DNA from: Maribacter sp.
Lineage (GTDB): Bacteria > Bacteroidota > Bacteroidia > Flavobacteriales > Flavobacteriaceae
NCBI GenBank assembly: GCA_011050675.1
Contig: DRFI01000020.1
Location: forward strand, 434,001-498,000
DNA length: 64,000 bases
Direction of reading: 5' to 3'
This document shows, piece after piece, positions 20,578 through 29,812 of this stretch; position 1 is the stretch's first letter, and every line of letters starts with the position of its first letter. The position numbers and the translations under genes are program-made. A model generated the notes under the pieces. It had not been told where the DNA came from. It ran no database searches and saw nothing but the letters and a program-made list of their open reading frames with translations.

Positions 20578-21477
20578 TTATTTCAATTGAAATTCTGAAG
20601 AAGTAATTAAACGTTCGTCTTCAAACACATTTAATGTGTAATTACCTTCCATTAAAGAACCTTCCGGAATAGTAATAGATTCACAGATATACATGTCAAT
20701 TCCAGTGAAAGCAAACTGAACTCTTTTACTGTAAACATTTCCGTTTACAGTAATAGTATTGGCATTATCTTCAATAATCTGCTTATTAGGATCAAGAAAC
20801 TGTAAATAAACCACTTTATCATTATCAGCTTCACTCTCGTCTGCCAAAATAGTTACACAACCTCTTAACTTCTCTATAAATGAAGCCTTATTGGTCTTGG
20901 TTGGTCTTGTACCTCGTATTAATCTAAAACCGCTTCCCTCAGAATTAGCCATTTTCAAATAACTCTTGGTCTTTAATTTCTGGTTTAGCTCTAAGATTTT
21001 CCTTCTCTGCAAAGCTTCAGCTTCAGCTAAAGAATTACTGTTGGCTCTAAGATTTTCTATTTGCTTACGAGACTCATCGTACTTGTCGGTAAGCAACATG
21101 TTATTATAACGTAAAAAGTTGTTCTTTAAAATCAAACTATCGTTTTTAGATTCCAACCTACGTAATTCTGTTTTGAACTCCCTTAATTTTTTTACGGTGA
21201 AATTTAAACGCCCTACCGAATCTAAAAGCTCTTGAACTTTAAATTTTGAATCTTGCAATTCAATTTCGTTCATCTCACTTTTAGCAGATAAGCGATCAAC
21301 ATTTGCTTTCATCAATGTAAGGTCTTTTACCAAAATTGATTTTTCTTGTTCTAAAAAATCTATTTCAGCATTTGACTGGGCATAACTATAATAGAAAGCA
21401 ATTAATAATGCCATAATGACCGCAACAAATGCTGCTAGTATTATTTTATAATTGAATTTGTTATCTTGACTGTCCAT
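20578..21477 (-). CDS. Membrane-anchored coiled-coil protein of unknown function
   Basis: 299 residues. A short cytosolic start is followed by one membrane helix (about 11-32, IILAAFVAVIMALLIAFYYSY), then a heptad-rich coiled coil (about 35-175) and a C-terminal globular beta domain (about 195-299, with LRGCVTILADESEADN and the final SSEFQLK). Such proteins in Flavobacteriia are sometimes labelled chromosome segregation or partitioning proteins, but nothing here supports that. The topology suggests an anchored periplasmic rod with a small beta domain. It is upstream of glyS and divergent from comF. Confidence 0.8.
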   Translation of the reverse strand: MDSQDNKFNYKIILAAFVAVIMALLIAFYYSYAQSNAEIDFLEQEKSILVKDLTLMKANVDRLSAKSEMNEIELQDSKFKVQELLDSVGRLNFTVKKLREFKTELRRLESKNDSLILKNNFLRYNNMLLTDKYDESRKQIENLRANSNSLAEAEALQRRKILELNQKLKTKSYLKMANSEGSGFRLIRGTRPTKTNKASFIEKLRGCVTILADESEADNDKVVYLQFLDPNKQIIEDNANTITVNGNVYSKRVQFAFTGIDMYICESITIPEGSLMEGNYTLNVFEDERLITSSEFQLK

Positions 21478-21517
21478 TTAATAAGTGGGCTGTAGGTTGT
21501 TTAATCTGTAAAATTTG

Positions 21518-22225
21518 ATGAAAAATAGAATTTCAAATATACTAAAGGATGTTACCAACATACTGTTACCGATATCATGTTTTGGATGTAATGCACGATT
21601 ATACAGAGGAGAGGTTCTACTCTGCACATCTTGCCGACATCAATTACCACTTACCGAGTACACATTTAACGATGAAAATGCCGTTGACCGTATTTTTTAT
21701 GGTCGAATTAACATAAAAAAGGCAAATTCATTCTTATTCTTTACCGAAATTGGAATCGTAAAAAATCTCATACATTTTTTAAAATATAAGAATCAAGAAA
21801 ATATAGGGCAGTTTTTAGGCGATTGGCACGGACAAATTCTAAAACAACAAGGAGATTTACCGCAAATTGACTTTGTAATTCCTGTTCCGTTGCATCGAAA
21901 AAAATTAAAAAAACGAGGCTACAATCAAGTAACACTTTTTGCAAAACAAATAGCCTTTCATATTAATGCTGTTTATGCAGATGATTTACTTGTTAAAACA
22001 GCTAACACTAAAACACAGACTAAAAAAAACAGGTTAAGCAGATGGTATGACAATCGGTCTTTATATGAGATAAACAATAGCCAAACCCTTATAAATAAAA
22101 CTATTTTATTAGTTGATGATGTAATTACCACTGGTGCTACTATGGAGATTTGCGCTAACACATTTAAAGATATTGAGGGAGTAGAAATATACATTTCTAG
22201 CATTGCTGTTGTTCCATCGAATTAA
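21518..22225 (+). CDS. ComF family phosphoribosyltransferase-like protein
   Basis: 235 residues from the ATG at 21518; a TTG three bases earlier is also in frame. The N-terminus has a CxxC pair (SCFGCNARL) and a second one (LCTSCRHQ), probably a zinc ribbon. The C-terminal phosphoribosyltransferase signature LVDDVITTGATMEI binds PRPP in relatives, and PVPLHRKKLKKRGYNQ is the ComF-specific motif. In naturally competent bacteria ComF helps uptake or processing of single-stranded DNA; in others it is simply a conserved PRTase. No competence genes are next to it here. Confidence 0.92.
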   Translation: MKNRISNILKDVTNILLPISCFGCNARLYRGEVLLCTSCRHQLPLTEYTFNDENAVDRIFYGRINIKKANSFLFFTEIGIVKNLIHFLKYKNQENIGQFLGDWHGQILKQQGDLPQIDFVIPVPLHRKKLKKRGYNQVTLFAKQIAFHINAVYADDLLVKTANTKTQTKKNRLSRWYDNRSLYEINNSQTLINKTILLVDDVITTGATMEICANTFKDIEGVEIYISSIAVVPSN

Positions 22226-22268
22226 ATTCTATAAATATGTTGTTTCTTTGCGGTCGATAATCACACTA

Positions 22269-23885
22269 ATGAGCAGAAAAATTTTAGGTTTTATATTTGT
22301 TTTTATCATTGTTTTGGTGTCTTACCAATGTGCACAACGTGGCACTCCTACTGGTGGACCAAAAGATATTACTCCCCCAGAATTAACAAAGGCAGAACCA
22401 CCTAATTTGACAACCAATTTTAAGGGTCAGAAAATTAGGCTCTATTTCAATGAATTGGTAAAATTAAAAGATATTCAAAAGCAACTTATAATATCTCCTC
22501 CTTTAAAAAACTCACCAGTACTTTCTCCAATGGGGAATGCTAATAAATATGTTGAAATAACTATTAAAGATACCTTAGAGCCAAACACCACATACACCTT
22601 TAACTTTGGACAAGGTATTGTAGATAACAATGAGGAAAACCCAAATTCATTTTTTACATATGTTTTTTCTACTGGTGATTATATTGACTCTTTAGAACTT
22701 ACCGGAGTAGTTAAAGATGCATTCAATAAAAAAGCAGATGATTTTGTTAGCGTAATGCTCTATAAGATAGATACTAGCTATACAGACTCTACGGTCTATA
22801 AAAAACCACCCAATTATATTACCAATACACTCGATAGTGTTGTAATATTTAAACTTAAAAATTTAAAAGAAGGGAAATATGCCCTATTCGGTATAAAAGA
22901 CGCCTCTAGCAACAACAAATTCGATCAAAAAACAGATAAAATAGGATTCGTAAAAGACACTATAAATTTACCTACAGACTCTATCTATCTGCTAAATCTT
23001 TTTAAGGAAATTCCAGACTACAGTGTTGCCGTACCTAGTATGGAAGCTAGTAACAAAATTAGCTTTGGGTATTATGGAGTTGGTACCGATATAAAAATTG
23101 AATCTATTACAGAAATACCAGACTCTGTTAAAACAAAGATTACTAAAGAAAGAGAAAAGGACACTATTAATTTTTGGTTTACACCTTATGAAATGGATTC
23201 CCTTCTTTTTACCATTACCAATGAAGCTTTAAAAATAAAGGATACATTTAAAGTAAAGAACAGAAAAGTAGCTTTTGATTCATTAAAACTAACAATGAGC
23301 CAAAAAGGCAATATTGAAATGAACAAGCCTATTAATCTTTTAAGCAATACTCCATTAATTAGTTTTGATAGTACTAAAATAAAATTGATGGATAAAGATT
23401 CTGTTGAAATAGCTTATAGTTTAAAGCTAGATACAATAGAAAACTTATTGAATTTCAATTTTAAAATAGATCCTGATCAAAGCTATAGGATGGAGCTGAT
23501 ACCAGGTGCCGTGACAGATTTTTTTGAAACTACGAATGACTCTGTTGCGTATTCTTTTAAAACCAAAAGCATAGCAGATTATGGTAACCTAACCTTAAAT
23601 TTAAACGGTAAAACAATTGCCTACCCTATAATTGTACAGCTTACAAACGAAAAGGGCGATTTACAACGCGAAATTTACGCAACCGAACCGCAGCAATATG
23701 CTTTTGATAATTTAAATCCTGGTAAATATCAAGCTAGAGTAATATTTGACAATAACGAAAATGGAAAATGGGATACAGGTAGTTTTTTAGAAAAAAGACA
23801 ACCTGAGAAAATAAGCTACTACCCTACTTTAATAGAATTACGAGCTAACTGGGAAAAAATAGAGACATTTAATCTAATAGACTAA
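22269..23885 (+). CDS. Ig-like (Big_5) domain lipoprotein
   Basis: 538 residues from the ATG at 22269. The frame is open further upstream to 22203, overlapping comF, but this ATG gives a proper lipoprotein signal (ILGFIFVFIIVLVSYQC). Next comes RGTPTGGPKDITPPEL, highly typical of this Bacteroidota family, and a Big_5-like domain (about residues 30-130: FNELVKLKDIQKQLIISPP, NTTYTFNFGQGIVDNNE). The rest is beta-rich and ends in a carboxypeptidase-regulatory-like fold (YQARVIFDNNENGKWD). The role is unknown; it is probably an envelope structural or binding lipoprotein. The 3' end overlaps the convergent hydrolase gene by 17 bases. Confidence 0.88.
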   Translation: MSRKILGFIFVFIIVLVSYQCAQRGTPTGGPKDITPPELTKAEPPNLTTNFKGQKIRLYFNELVKLKDIQKQLIISPPLKNSPVLSPMGNANKYVEITIKDTLEPNTTYTFNFGQGIVDNNEENPNSFFTYVFSTGDYIDSLELTGVVKDAFNKKADDFVSVMLYKIDTSYTDSTVYKKPPNYITNTLDSVVIFKLKNLKEGKYALFGIKDASSNNKFDQKTDKIGFVKDTINLPTDSIYLLNLFKEIPDYSVAVPSMEASNKISFGYYGVGTDIKIESITEIPDSVKTKITKEREKDTINFWFTPYEMDSLLFTITNEALKIKDTFKVKNRKVAFDSLKLTMSQKGNIEMNKPINLLSNTPLISFDSTKIKLMDKDSVEIAYSLKLDTIENLLNFNFKIDPDQSYRMELIPGAVTDFFETTNDSVAYSFKTKSIADYGNLTLNLNGKTIAYPIIVQLTNEKGDLQREIYATEPQQYAFDNLNPGKYQARVIFDNNENGKWDTGSFLEKRQPEKISYYPTLIELRANWEKIETFNLID

Positions 23886-24654
23886 ACCTATCCCTATCAC
23901 TTAAAAAGGGTAGTTTATTACGTATTAAATCTATTTCATTCTTGACTACCTCAACAATAATGACTTCTTCTTTCTTAGAAAGGGAAATTAATTCCCCAAG
24001 AGGGTCATATAAACTTGAATGACCAGGGTAGTTATGCCCCAATCCATCCACTCCAACACGATTTACTCCGATACAATATGCCATATTTTCGATGGCCCGT
24101 GCTTTTAAAAGAGCATCCCATGCATTAATTCTCGGAGTTGGCCAATTTGCAGCATATAATAAAATATCGAAATTTTCCGTATTTCTGCTCCATATTGGAA
24201 AACGGAGGTCATAACAGATTAAAGGACAAATGGCAAATCCTTTATAGTTAACAATTAATCTTTTATTACCTGCTGTGTATTTTTCATGCTCTCCTGCCAA
24301 GGTAAAAGTATGTCGCTTGTCATAAGTAACATATTCTCCATTGGGTTCAACAAAAAAAAGTCTATTGTAATGTGTATCGTTCTCGTAAAATACAATACTG
24401 CCTACTACTGCGCTATTTTTGCTGGCAGCCATTTCTTTCAACCAACTTAATGTAATTGACCCTTCTTCTCTTTTAATATTATCTGGAGACATGGTAAAGC
24501 CTGTTGAGAACATTTCTGGAAGAACGATCAGGTCAACAGCTTTAAAAATTTGTTCAATTTTATAACTGAACATTTTTCTGTTGGCATTTGGGTCTTCCCA
24601 ATGTAATGAAGACTGAATCAAAGCTATTTTTAAATTACTTTTTTCTTGTGCCAT
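23869..24654 (-). CDS. Carbon-nitrogen hydrolase, omega-amidase (YafV-like)
   Basis: 261 residues. The nitrilase-superfamily triad is visible: Glu in LIVLPEMFSTGF, Lys in TYDKRHTFTLAGEHEKY, and Cys in ICPLICYDLRFPIW. The EHEKYTAG segment and overall length match the YafV/Nit2-like omega-amidases, which hydrolyse alpha-ketoglutaramate or alpha-ketosuccinamate and link glutamine transamination and methionine salvage. It is cytosolic with no signal peptide. The ankyrin gene precedes it by 5 bases, so the pair is likely co-expressed. Confidence 0.9.
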   Translation of the reverse strand: MAQEKSNLKIALIQSSLHWEDPNANRKMFSYKIEQIFKAVDLIVLPEMFSTGFTMSPDNIKREEGSITLSWLKEMAASKNSAVVGSIVFYENDTHYNRLFFVEPNGEYVTYDKRHTFTLAGEHEKYTAGNKRLIVNYKGFAICPLICYDLRFPIWSRNTENFDILLYAANWPTPRINAWDALLKARAIENMAYCIGVNRVGVDGLGHNYPGHSSLYDPLGELISLSKKEEVIIVEVVKNEIDLIRNKLPFLSDRDRFSLLD

Positions 24655-24659
24655 AAAAA

Positions 24660-25124
24660 CTATTCAAGCATATCAATAAAAGCATTTAAACCTTGCGTTT
24701 TTGCGTGATCTAATGCCGTGTTTCCTCTATTATCTTTAATTGTTTTATCTGCGCCATTTGCCATTAATAATTTGGCGATTTCTAAACGATTAAATTGTGC
24801 CGCATAAATAAGACAGGTTGCCCCCATGGCGTTACGTTCATTTAGTTGTGCATTTTTCTCTATCAGCAGTTTTGCAATATCTGTGAAGCCCTTAAAGCAG
24901 ACACCCATTAAAGCAGTGTTTCCAGAAGCATCTACAGCATCTATCTTTGCTCCCTTATCTAAAAGTAGAGTTGCAATCTCCATTTCATCGTAGTATGTAG
25001 CCAAAATTAATGGAGTTGACCCTCTAGTGTCTTTACTATTAATAAGTATAGGATTCTTTTCTAACATAGACTTAACCTCGTTAAAACTACCCTCTCTAAT
25101 GGCCTTGAAAAAAAACTCGTTCAT
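24660..25124 (-). CDS. Ankyrin-repeat protein
   Basis: 154 residues forming about four ankyrin repeats, for example DTRGSTPLILATYYDEMEIA, DASGNTALMGVCFKGFTDIA, NAMGATCLIYAAQFNRLEIA and DNRGNTALDHAKTQGL. There is no signal peptide or membrane segment, so it is a cytosolic protein-binding module. The binding partner is unknown; the tight spacing to the omega-amidase gene suggests co-regulation only. Confidence 0.93.
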   Translation of the reverse strand: MNEFFFKAIREGSFNEVKSMLEKNPILINSKDTRGSTPLILATYYDEMEIATLLLDKGAKIDAVDASGNTALMGVCFKGFTDIAKLLIEKNAQLNERNAMGATCLIYAAQFNRLEIAKLLMANGADKTIKDNRGNTALDHAKTQGLNAFIDMLE

Positions 25125-25255
25125 AGTCCTATTTTATTAAAAATCCTGTAAAATCAAAGAAAAAAGCGCTTAAACCGTGAAGTATTTTCTTACTGATCAA
25201 CTATTTTTTCCTACCTTAAAGGAAATATGTACCTTTAAATTTAAATCAATAACTA

Positions 25256-27451
25256 TTGAAAACATTAGCCGTTGACTTTCTTTTAAAAGAGTCCCCCAAT
25301 GCAATTGCTATCGTGGATACTAAGTTAAACTTTATTAGCTACTCTAACCAGTGGCAACGTAATTTTACCTTAAACGACGCCGATATTACCAACAAACATC
25401 TTTTTGATGTTACTATAGAAACCCCTGATCTTTTCAAAACTGTAATTGAAAACGGAATTAATGGGAAAGAGGATATAAACAATGGGCAAAAATTTGTTCT
25501 ACCCAGTGGAAAAATACAGTGGTTAAAATGGAAAATTCTACCATCTACATTTGAAACCAACGGTTTTGATGGAGCTATAATTTTTTTAGATGACCTTACT
25601 GTAGACAAAAAAGAAATTGAACTCCTTCACAAAGCAGAAGAGGTTGCTAGAATTGGTTGCTGGGAACTTGATCTTAAAACTGGGTTGGTTAACTGGACCA
25701 AAACTACCAAAGATATTCATGAAGTAGATGAAGATTTCACTCCTAATCTTGAGGAAGGAATTAATTTTTACAAGAAAGGAATTCATAGAGATAATATTAC
25801 AAATTTAGTTAGTACAGCTTTATCTGATGGCAAGCCGTTTGATACAGAACTAATAATTGTTACTGCCAAAGGAAATGAAGTTTGGGTGTCTGCAAAAGGA
25901 GAAGTAGAAATGGTCAACGGTAAAGCCGCCAGACTTGTTGGCACATTTCAAGATATAGACGAACGTAAAAAAGTTCAAATAGCTCATGAAGAAATTTCTG
26001 AGCGCCTTAAAATTACTACCCAGACTGCCAAAATAGGAACTTGGGATTACGATTTACTTGAAAATGAGCTAGAATGGGATCCAGAAATGTATAAAATATT
26101 TGATGTTAAAAAAGAACAATTCTCAGGAGCTTTTGAGGCTTGGTCATCAACAATACACCCTAACGATAAAGAAAGAGCTGTGGCAGCCACTAACGATGCC
26201 ATAAATGGAATCAAAGATTTTGATGAAGAGTTCAGAATTATACATCAAAATGGCTCAGTAAGATATATTAAAGGGCTCTCTAAAACAATTAGAGATTTTA
26301 ATGGTAAAGCTATTAAAATGACAGGGGCAAACTGGGATATTACAGAGCTAAGAAGCGCTGAACTTAAACTGGCCCGCAGCACCGAATTATTCTCAGAAAC
26401 ATTTGAACATTCTTCAATTGGCATGGCACTGGTTAGTCCAGAGCTTAAATGGTTAAAAATAAATAAGAGTTTATCTCAAAGTTTAGGCTATTCTGAAGAA
26501 GAATTATTAAAAATGAGGACTACGGATATCACCCATCCAGAGGACTTAACTAACAGTCAAGTTTTTAAAACTGAAGTATTCAATAGTAGTGGTCATAATT
26601 TACAATTACAAAAAAGATTTTTTCATAAAGATGGAAATATAGTACATGCAATCATTGGGGTTACCCCTGTAAAAGATTTAAACGGAAATCCAAGTCATAC
26701 TATCACGCAATTTCTGGATATTACAAGTAGAATTGAATCGCAAAAAAAATTAGAAGCCCTGGTAGAGGTTACAAAAAGCCAAAACGAAAGCCTTACTAAT
26801 TTCGCACATATTGTCTCACATAACCTTAGGTCGCATTCTACTAACATGACTATGCTATCTAAATTCTTAAATGAAGAGAAAGATGAAGATGAACGTGAAA
26901 ATTTAAATAGAATGATCACGAGTGCTACTGAAAGTTTATCGGAGACTATTGATCATTTAAATGATGTAGTTTTAGTAAAAACAGGAGCTCTGGAAAAATT
27001 GCAGAGCATAAGCATACTTAATACCATCAACCAAATAACGAAAAGTATAAACGGTTTACTCGAAGAACAAAGTGCAACTATTAAAATAGATGTATCGAAG
27101 TCTCATTTCGTAAATGCCGTTCCTGCTTATTTGGAAAGTATATTTCTGAACATTCTTACAAATGCATTAAAATATAGATCATCTAAACGAACGCCCGTAA
27201 TTGAAATAAAATCTAAAATAAAAGGTGATTTCATACAAATATCATTTAGGGATAATGGTCTAGGTATTGACTTAGAAAAACATGGCGACAAAATATTTGG
27301 TATGTATAAAACATTCCATAAACATAAAGATGCAAAAGGCATAGGTCTTTTCATAACCAAAAACCAGATTGAAGCAATGAGCGGTACTATTTCGATAGAC
27401 AGTATTGTAGATAATGGCACCACTATATTTATAGAACTTAAACGGAACTAA
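25256..27451 (+). CDS. Multi-PAS cytosolic sensor histidine kinase
   Basis: 731 residues starting at a TTG; the upstream in-frame ATG at 25226 is followed at once by a stop. There is no membrane segment. Four PAS/PAC modules are seen at about 7-115, 120-235, 245-365 and 375-490 (each ends in a PAC-like DD/DI segment such as GTFQDIDERKK). The dimerisation/phosphotransfer domain holds HIVSHNLRSHSTN with His522 the likely phospho-acceptor. The HATPase domain has the N box (LTNALKYRS), G1 (FRDNGLGIDL) and G2 (AKGIGLFITKNQ). The ligand of the PAS modules is not evident. Two CheY-like regulators follow. Confidence 0.93.
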   Translation: MKTLAVDFLLKESPNAIAIVDTKLNFISYSNQWQRNFTLNDADITNKHLFDVTIETPDLFKTVIENGINGKEDINNGQKFVLPSGKIQWLKWKILPSTFETNGFDGAIIFLDDLTVDKKEIELLHKAEEVARIGCWELDLKTGLVNWTKTTKDIHEVDEDFTPNLEEGINFYKKGIHRDNITNLVSTALSDGKPFDTELIIVTAKGNEVWVSAKGEVEMVNGKAARLVGTFQDIDERKKVQIAHEEISERLKITTQTAKIGTWDYDLLENELEWDPEMYKIFDVKKEQFSGAFEAWSSTIHPNDKERAVAATNDAINGIKDFDEEFRIIHQNGSVRYIKGLSKTIRDFNGKAIKMTGANWDITELRSAELKLARSTELFSETFEHSSIGMALVSPELKWLKINKSLSQSLGYSEEELLKMRTTDITHPEDLTNSQVFKTEVFNSSGHNLQLQKRFFHKDGNIVHAIIGVTPVKDLNGNPSHTITQFLDITSRIESQKKLEALVEVTKSQNESLTNFAHIVSHNLRSHSTNMTMLSKFLNEEKDEDERENLNRMITSATESLSETIDHLNDVVLVKTGALEKLQSISILNTINQITKSINGLLEEQSATIKIDVSKSHFVNAVPAYLESIFLNILTNALKYRSSKRTPVIEIKSKIKGDFIQISFRDNGLGIDLEKHGDKIFGMYKTFHKHKDAKGIGLFITKNQIEAMSGTISIDSIVDNGTTIFIELKRN

Positions 27452-27464
27452 CAAAAAATTGATT

Positions 27465-27872
27465 ATGAAAAAAGTTCAACTTTGCTGCATAATAGATGAT
27501 GACCCTATATTCGTATATGGCACAAAAAGAATTATAAAAGAAGTAGATTTTGCAGAATCTATTCTTGTATACCCTAATGGACAAGAAGCACTAGACGGAC
27601 TTATGAAAATGTGTACAGCTAAAGAGCCATTACCAGATGTTATATTTTTAGACCTAAATATGCCCATTTTAAATGGCTGGGAGTTTTTAGATGAATTTAA
27701 AAACTGTCAAAGTCAAAGATCAAAATCTATTACAATCTATATTATTAGTTCTTCTGTAGATCCTAGAGATTTAGAACGAGTTAAAGATTATAATCAAGTT
27801 GACACCTATATCTTAAAACCAATTACTCCCGATGATCTTGCAAAGATTATTGGAGCTCCTGTGGAAGGATAA
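27465..27872 (+). CDS. Single-domain response regulator (CheY/Rcp1-like), copy 1
   Basis: 135 residues from the ATG at 27465, 13 bases after the kinase stop; an in-frame TTG lies at 27459. It is a receiver domain only: acidic cluster Asp11-Asp13 (IIDDDPIF), phospho-acceptor Asp63 (FLDLNMP), Ser/Thr in IISSS and Lys in YILKPI. There is no output domain, so it passes signal by phosphotransfer or protein contact. The operon position makes it the likely partner of the kinase. Confidence 0.94.
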   Translation: MKKVQLCCIIDDDPIFVYGTKRIIKEVDFAESILVYPNGQEALDGLMKMCTAKEPLPDVIFLDLNMPILNGWEFLDEFKNCQSQRSKSITIYIISSSVDPRDLERVKDYNQVDTYILKPITPDDLAKIIGAPVEG

Positions 27873-28035
27873 TCTATAGAAAATTCCCTCAAGTTAAAGT
27901 GCATTTTTAATTATAAATTCTAGTGTAATTTTTTTAGAAGAAAGATTACCTTAATTACATAACTTAGCAAATGCATTTTGTTACACCATTTAAAAACCTA
28001 AATCTGAATAAGATTTACTACTGAATTATTTTAAA

Positions 28036-28443
28036 ATGAGCGTATTTACTAGTTGTTGCATTATAGATGACGACGAATTTTTTTCTGTAAGCGGTAAGAG
28101 TATTTTAAAGCAACATAATTTTAGCGATAATATTCTATACTATACTGGTGGTCAAGAAGCTCTTGATGGTCTCATAGGTTTATTGGTTGAAAATATCACT
28201 TTGCCAGATGTTATTTTTTTAGATTTAAATATGCCAAATAGAGATGGCTGGTCTTTTTTAGAAGAATTTGAACAACTACCTGAAGATAAAATAGAACATA
28301 TTCAAATTTATATTACCAGCTCATTTATAAGTCCAACTTATATGGAAAAAGCGAAAAACCATAAATTGGTTAAAGATTACATCGTTAAGCCGTTAACCGA
28401 AAGCGCAGTTAAAAAGATTATAGACGCTAAAGAAAATGCATGA
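28036..28443 (+). CDS. Single-domain response regulator, copy 2 (tandem paralogue)
   Basis: 135 residues, receiver only, clearly a duplicate of the gene 163 bases upstream: both share CCIIDDD, GGQEALDGL/NGQEALDGL and LPDVIFLDLNMP with the acceptor at the same residue (Asp63). Other sites are TSS in IYITSSF and Lys in DYIVKPLT. The 163-base gap suggests it may have its own promoter, so one kinase could feed two differently expressed regulators. It is divergently followed, with 2 bases between, by the DUF5689 gene. Confidence 0.93.
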   Translation: MSVFTSCCIIDDDEFFSVSGKSILKQHNFSDNILYYTGGQEALDGLIGLLVENITLPDVIFLDLNMPNRDGWSFLEEFEQLPEDKIEHIQIYITSSFISPTYMEKAKNHKLVKDYIVKPLTESAVKKIIDAKENA

Positions 28444-28445
28444 AA

Positions 28446-29810
28446 TTATCGCCTACCGGGAGTGAAATCTACTGGAGCATTCTGTGGCTGATTCAAGGTG
28501 CCTTCATTACCAGTATCATTATAAATAATCCACTCACTTGATTTAAAAACAGGACTACCAAATTCAATATCTATATTTCTAACCGCTCTACCATCTTCAA
28601 ATTCGTGGTTTGTATTACTACCATCTTGCCCCACGACCCCAAACAAATCTATAATTTTACCAAAAGGGTCTACCAGAACTATATTATCATCACCGTTTGA
28701 ATCTGCCGGAGAATTAGTGCCAGCAGAAATATCTGGAGCAAAGTCGTAAACTTCTTCAAATTCCTCTGCATTTGGTGATATCACCAATACTTCTTTTCCT
28801 TCCATGACAAAATCAGATAAATCAATCGTAGAACTTACCTCAGTATTATCATTAGTGTATCGTAGCAAAGACCAACCGTTTAAAGACAATCTTTCATTAT
28901 CAGAATTATAAAGCTCTACAAATCTTGCACCCGCATTGTTGTCGGGGTCTGCTATTTCAGTTATTAAAATGGAATTAGAAGTAAATTCATCTATCAAATC
29001 CTCGCATCGTTCTTCATTAAAATCTAGGTCATTCTCATTTCTTATAATCAATTGATATTCATTCTTGTTAAAAGTCAAAATACCAGTAGCATTACCCATT
29101 TTATCTGGAACTATCTTAGATTGAAAGTCTGAGTAACCACTATTTACAAGCACCAATTCTTTATCGCTACAGTCAACTAATGTTCTTAATGTTTCTTCTT
29201 CCTTAACAGCATAACTCTTACCTAGCTCATCTAGCTTAAATTCCACATTGTTTACCCTTACCAAAGTATTTACCATATTCTCATTCAACTCAGATATAGC
29301 TATTGAAGTCAATTGAATTCCATTATTGGCCTTACAAGAGACCAACACGTGGTCAAAAACAACGTTTTTAGGTAATCTACCTACACTTATATTGCCGAAA
29401 GAAGTAAATACACCGCCAATCTTATAATCGCCATTAGATTGCCCTAAATACAATCCCTTTAATTTTATGGTTATTTGCTGACCAACATCAAAAAACAAAT
29501 GAGAATCTCTTAACTCTAGCTCTAATTGCAGACCTTCTGTAGGATTAGCAGGAGCGTCTTGAAAATAAATTATATTGAAAAAATTCCCTTCTTTGTCCGA
29601 AGAAATCACATATCCTTGAACAGCAATATCCTCTTGAATTTGAACGGTTTTATCTGTATAGAATTTTTTTAGCTCCAAAATACTAATGATTGTAAAATCC
29701 TCATTTGAACATTCATTTTTAGGCGTATCAAACTCCCTGTTCTTGACACAAGAGGCAAGCATAACACCAATCGCTATCATCAAATAAAATATGTTGCTAT
29801 TAAAATTCAT
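28446..29810 (-). CDS. DUF5689 lipoprotein with C-terminal lamin-tail domain
   Basis: 454 residues. A lipoprotein signal ends in VMLASC (Cys at about 21). Residues about 40-260 form the DUF5689 region, whose pattern (QEDIAVQGYVISSDKEGNFF, NIIYFQD, LKLKGLYLG-like) looks like tandem OB-type folds; that fold reading is my inference. Residues about 280-445 form a lamin-tail domain (ILITEIADPDNNAGARFVEL, YNSDNERLSLNGWSL), common in secreted bacterial nucleases. It follows the TonB receptor after 2 bases. It is a possible surface capture or binding partner for the receptor, with the secreted nuclease opposite. Confidence 0.85.
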   Translation of the reverse strand: MNFNSNIFYLMIAIGVMLASCVKNREFDTPKNECSNEDFTIISILELKKFYTDKTVQIQEDIAVQGYVISSDKEGNFFNIIYFQDAPANPTEGLQLELELRDSHLFFDVGQQITIKLKGLYLGQSNGDYKIGGVFTSFGNISVGRLPKNVVFDHVLVSCKANNGIQLTSIAISELNENMVNTLVRVNNVEFKLDELGKSYAVKEEETLRTLVDCSDKELVLVNSGYSDFQSKIVPDKMGNATGILTFNKNEYQLIIRNENDLDFNEERCEDLIDEFTSNSILITEIADPDNNAGARFVELYNSDNERLSLNGWSLLRYTNDNTEVSSTIDLSDFVMEGKEVLVISPNAEEFEEVYDFAPDISAGTNSPADSNGDDNIVLVDPFGKIIDLFGVVGQDGSNTNHEFEDGRAVRNIDIEFGSPVFKSSEWIIYNDTGNEGTLNQPQNAPVDFTPGRR

Positions 29811-29812
29811 AT

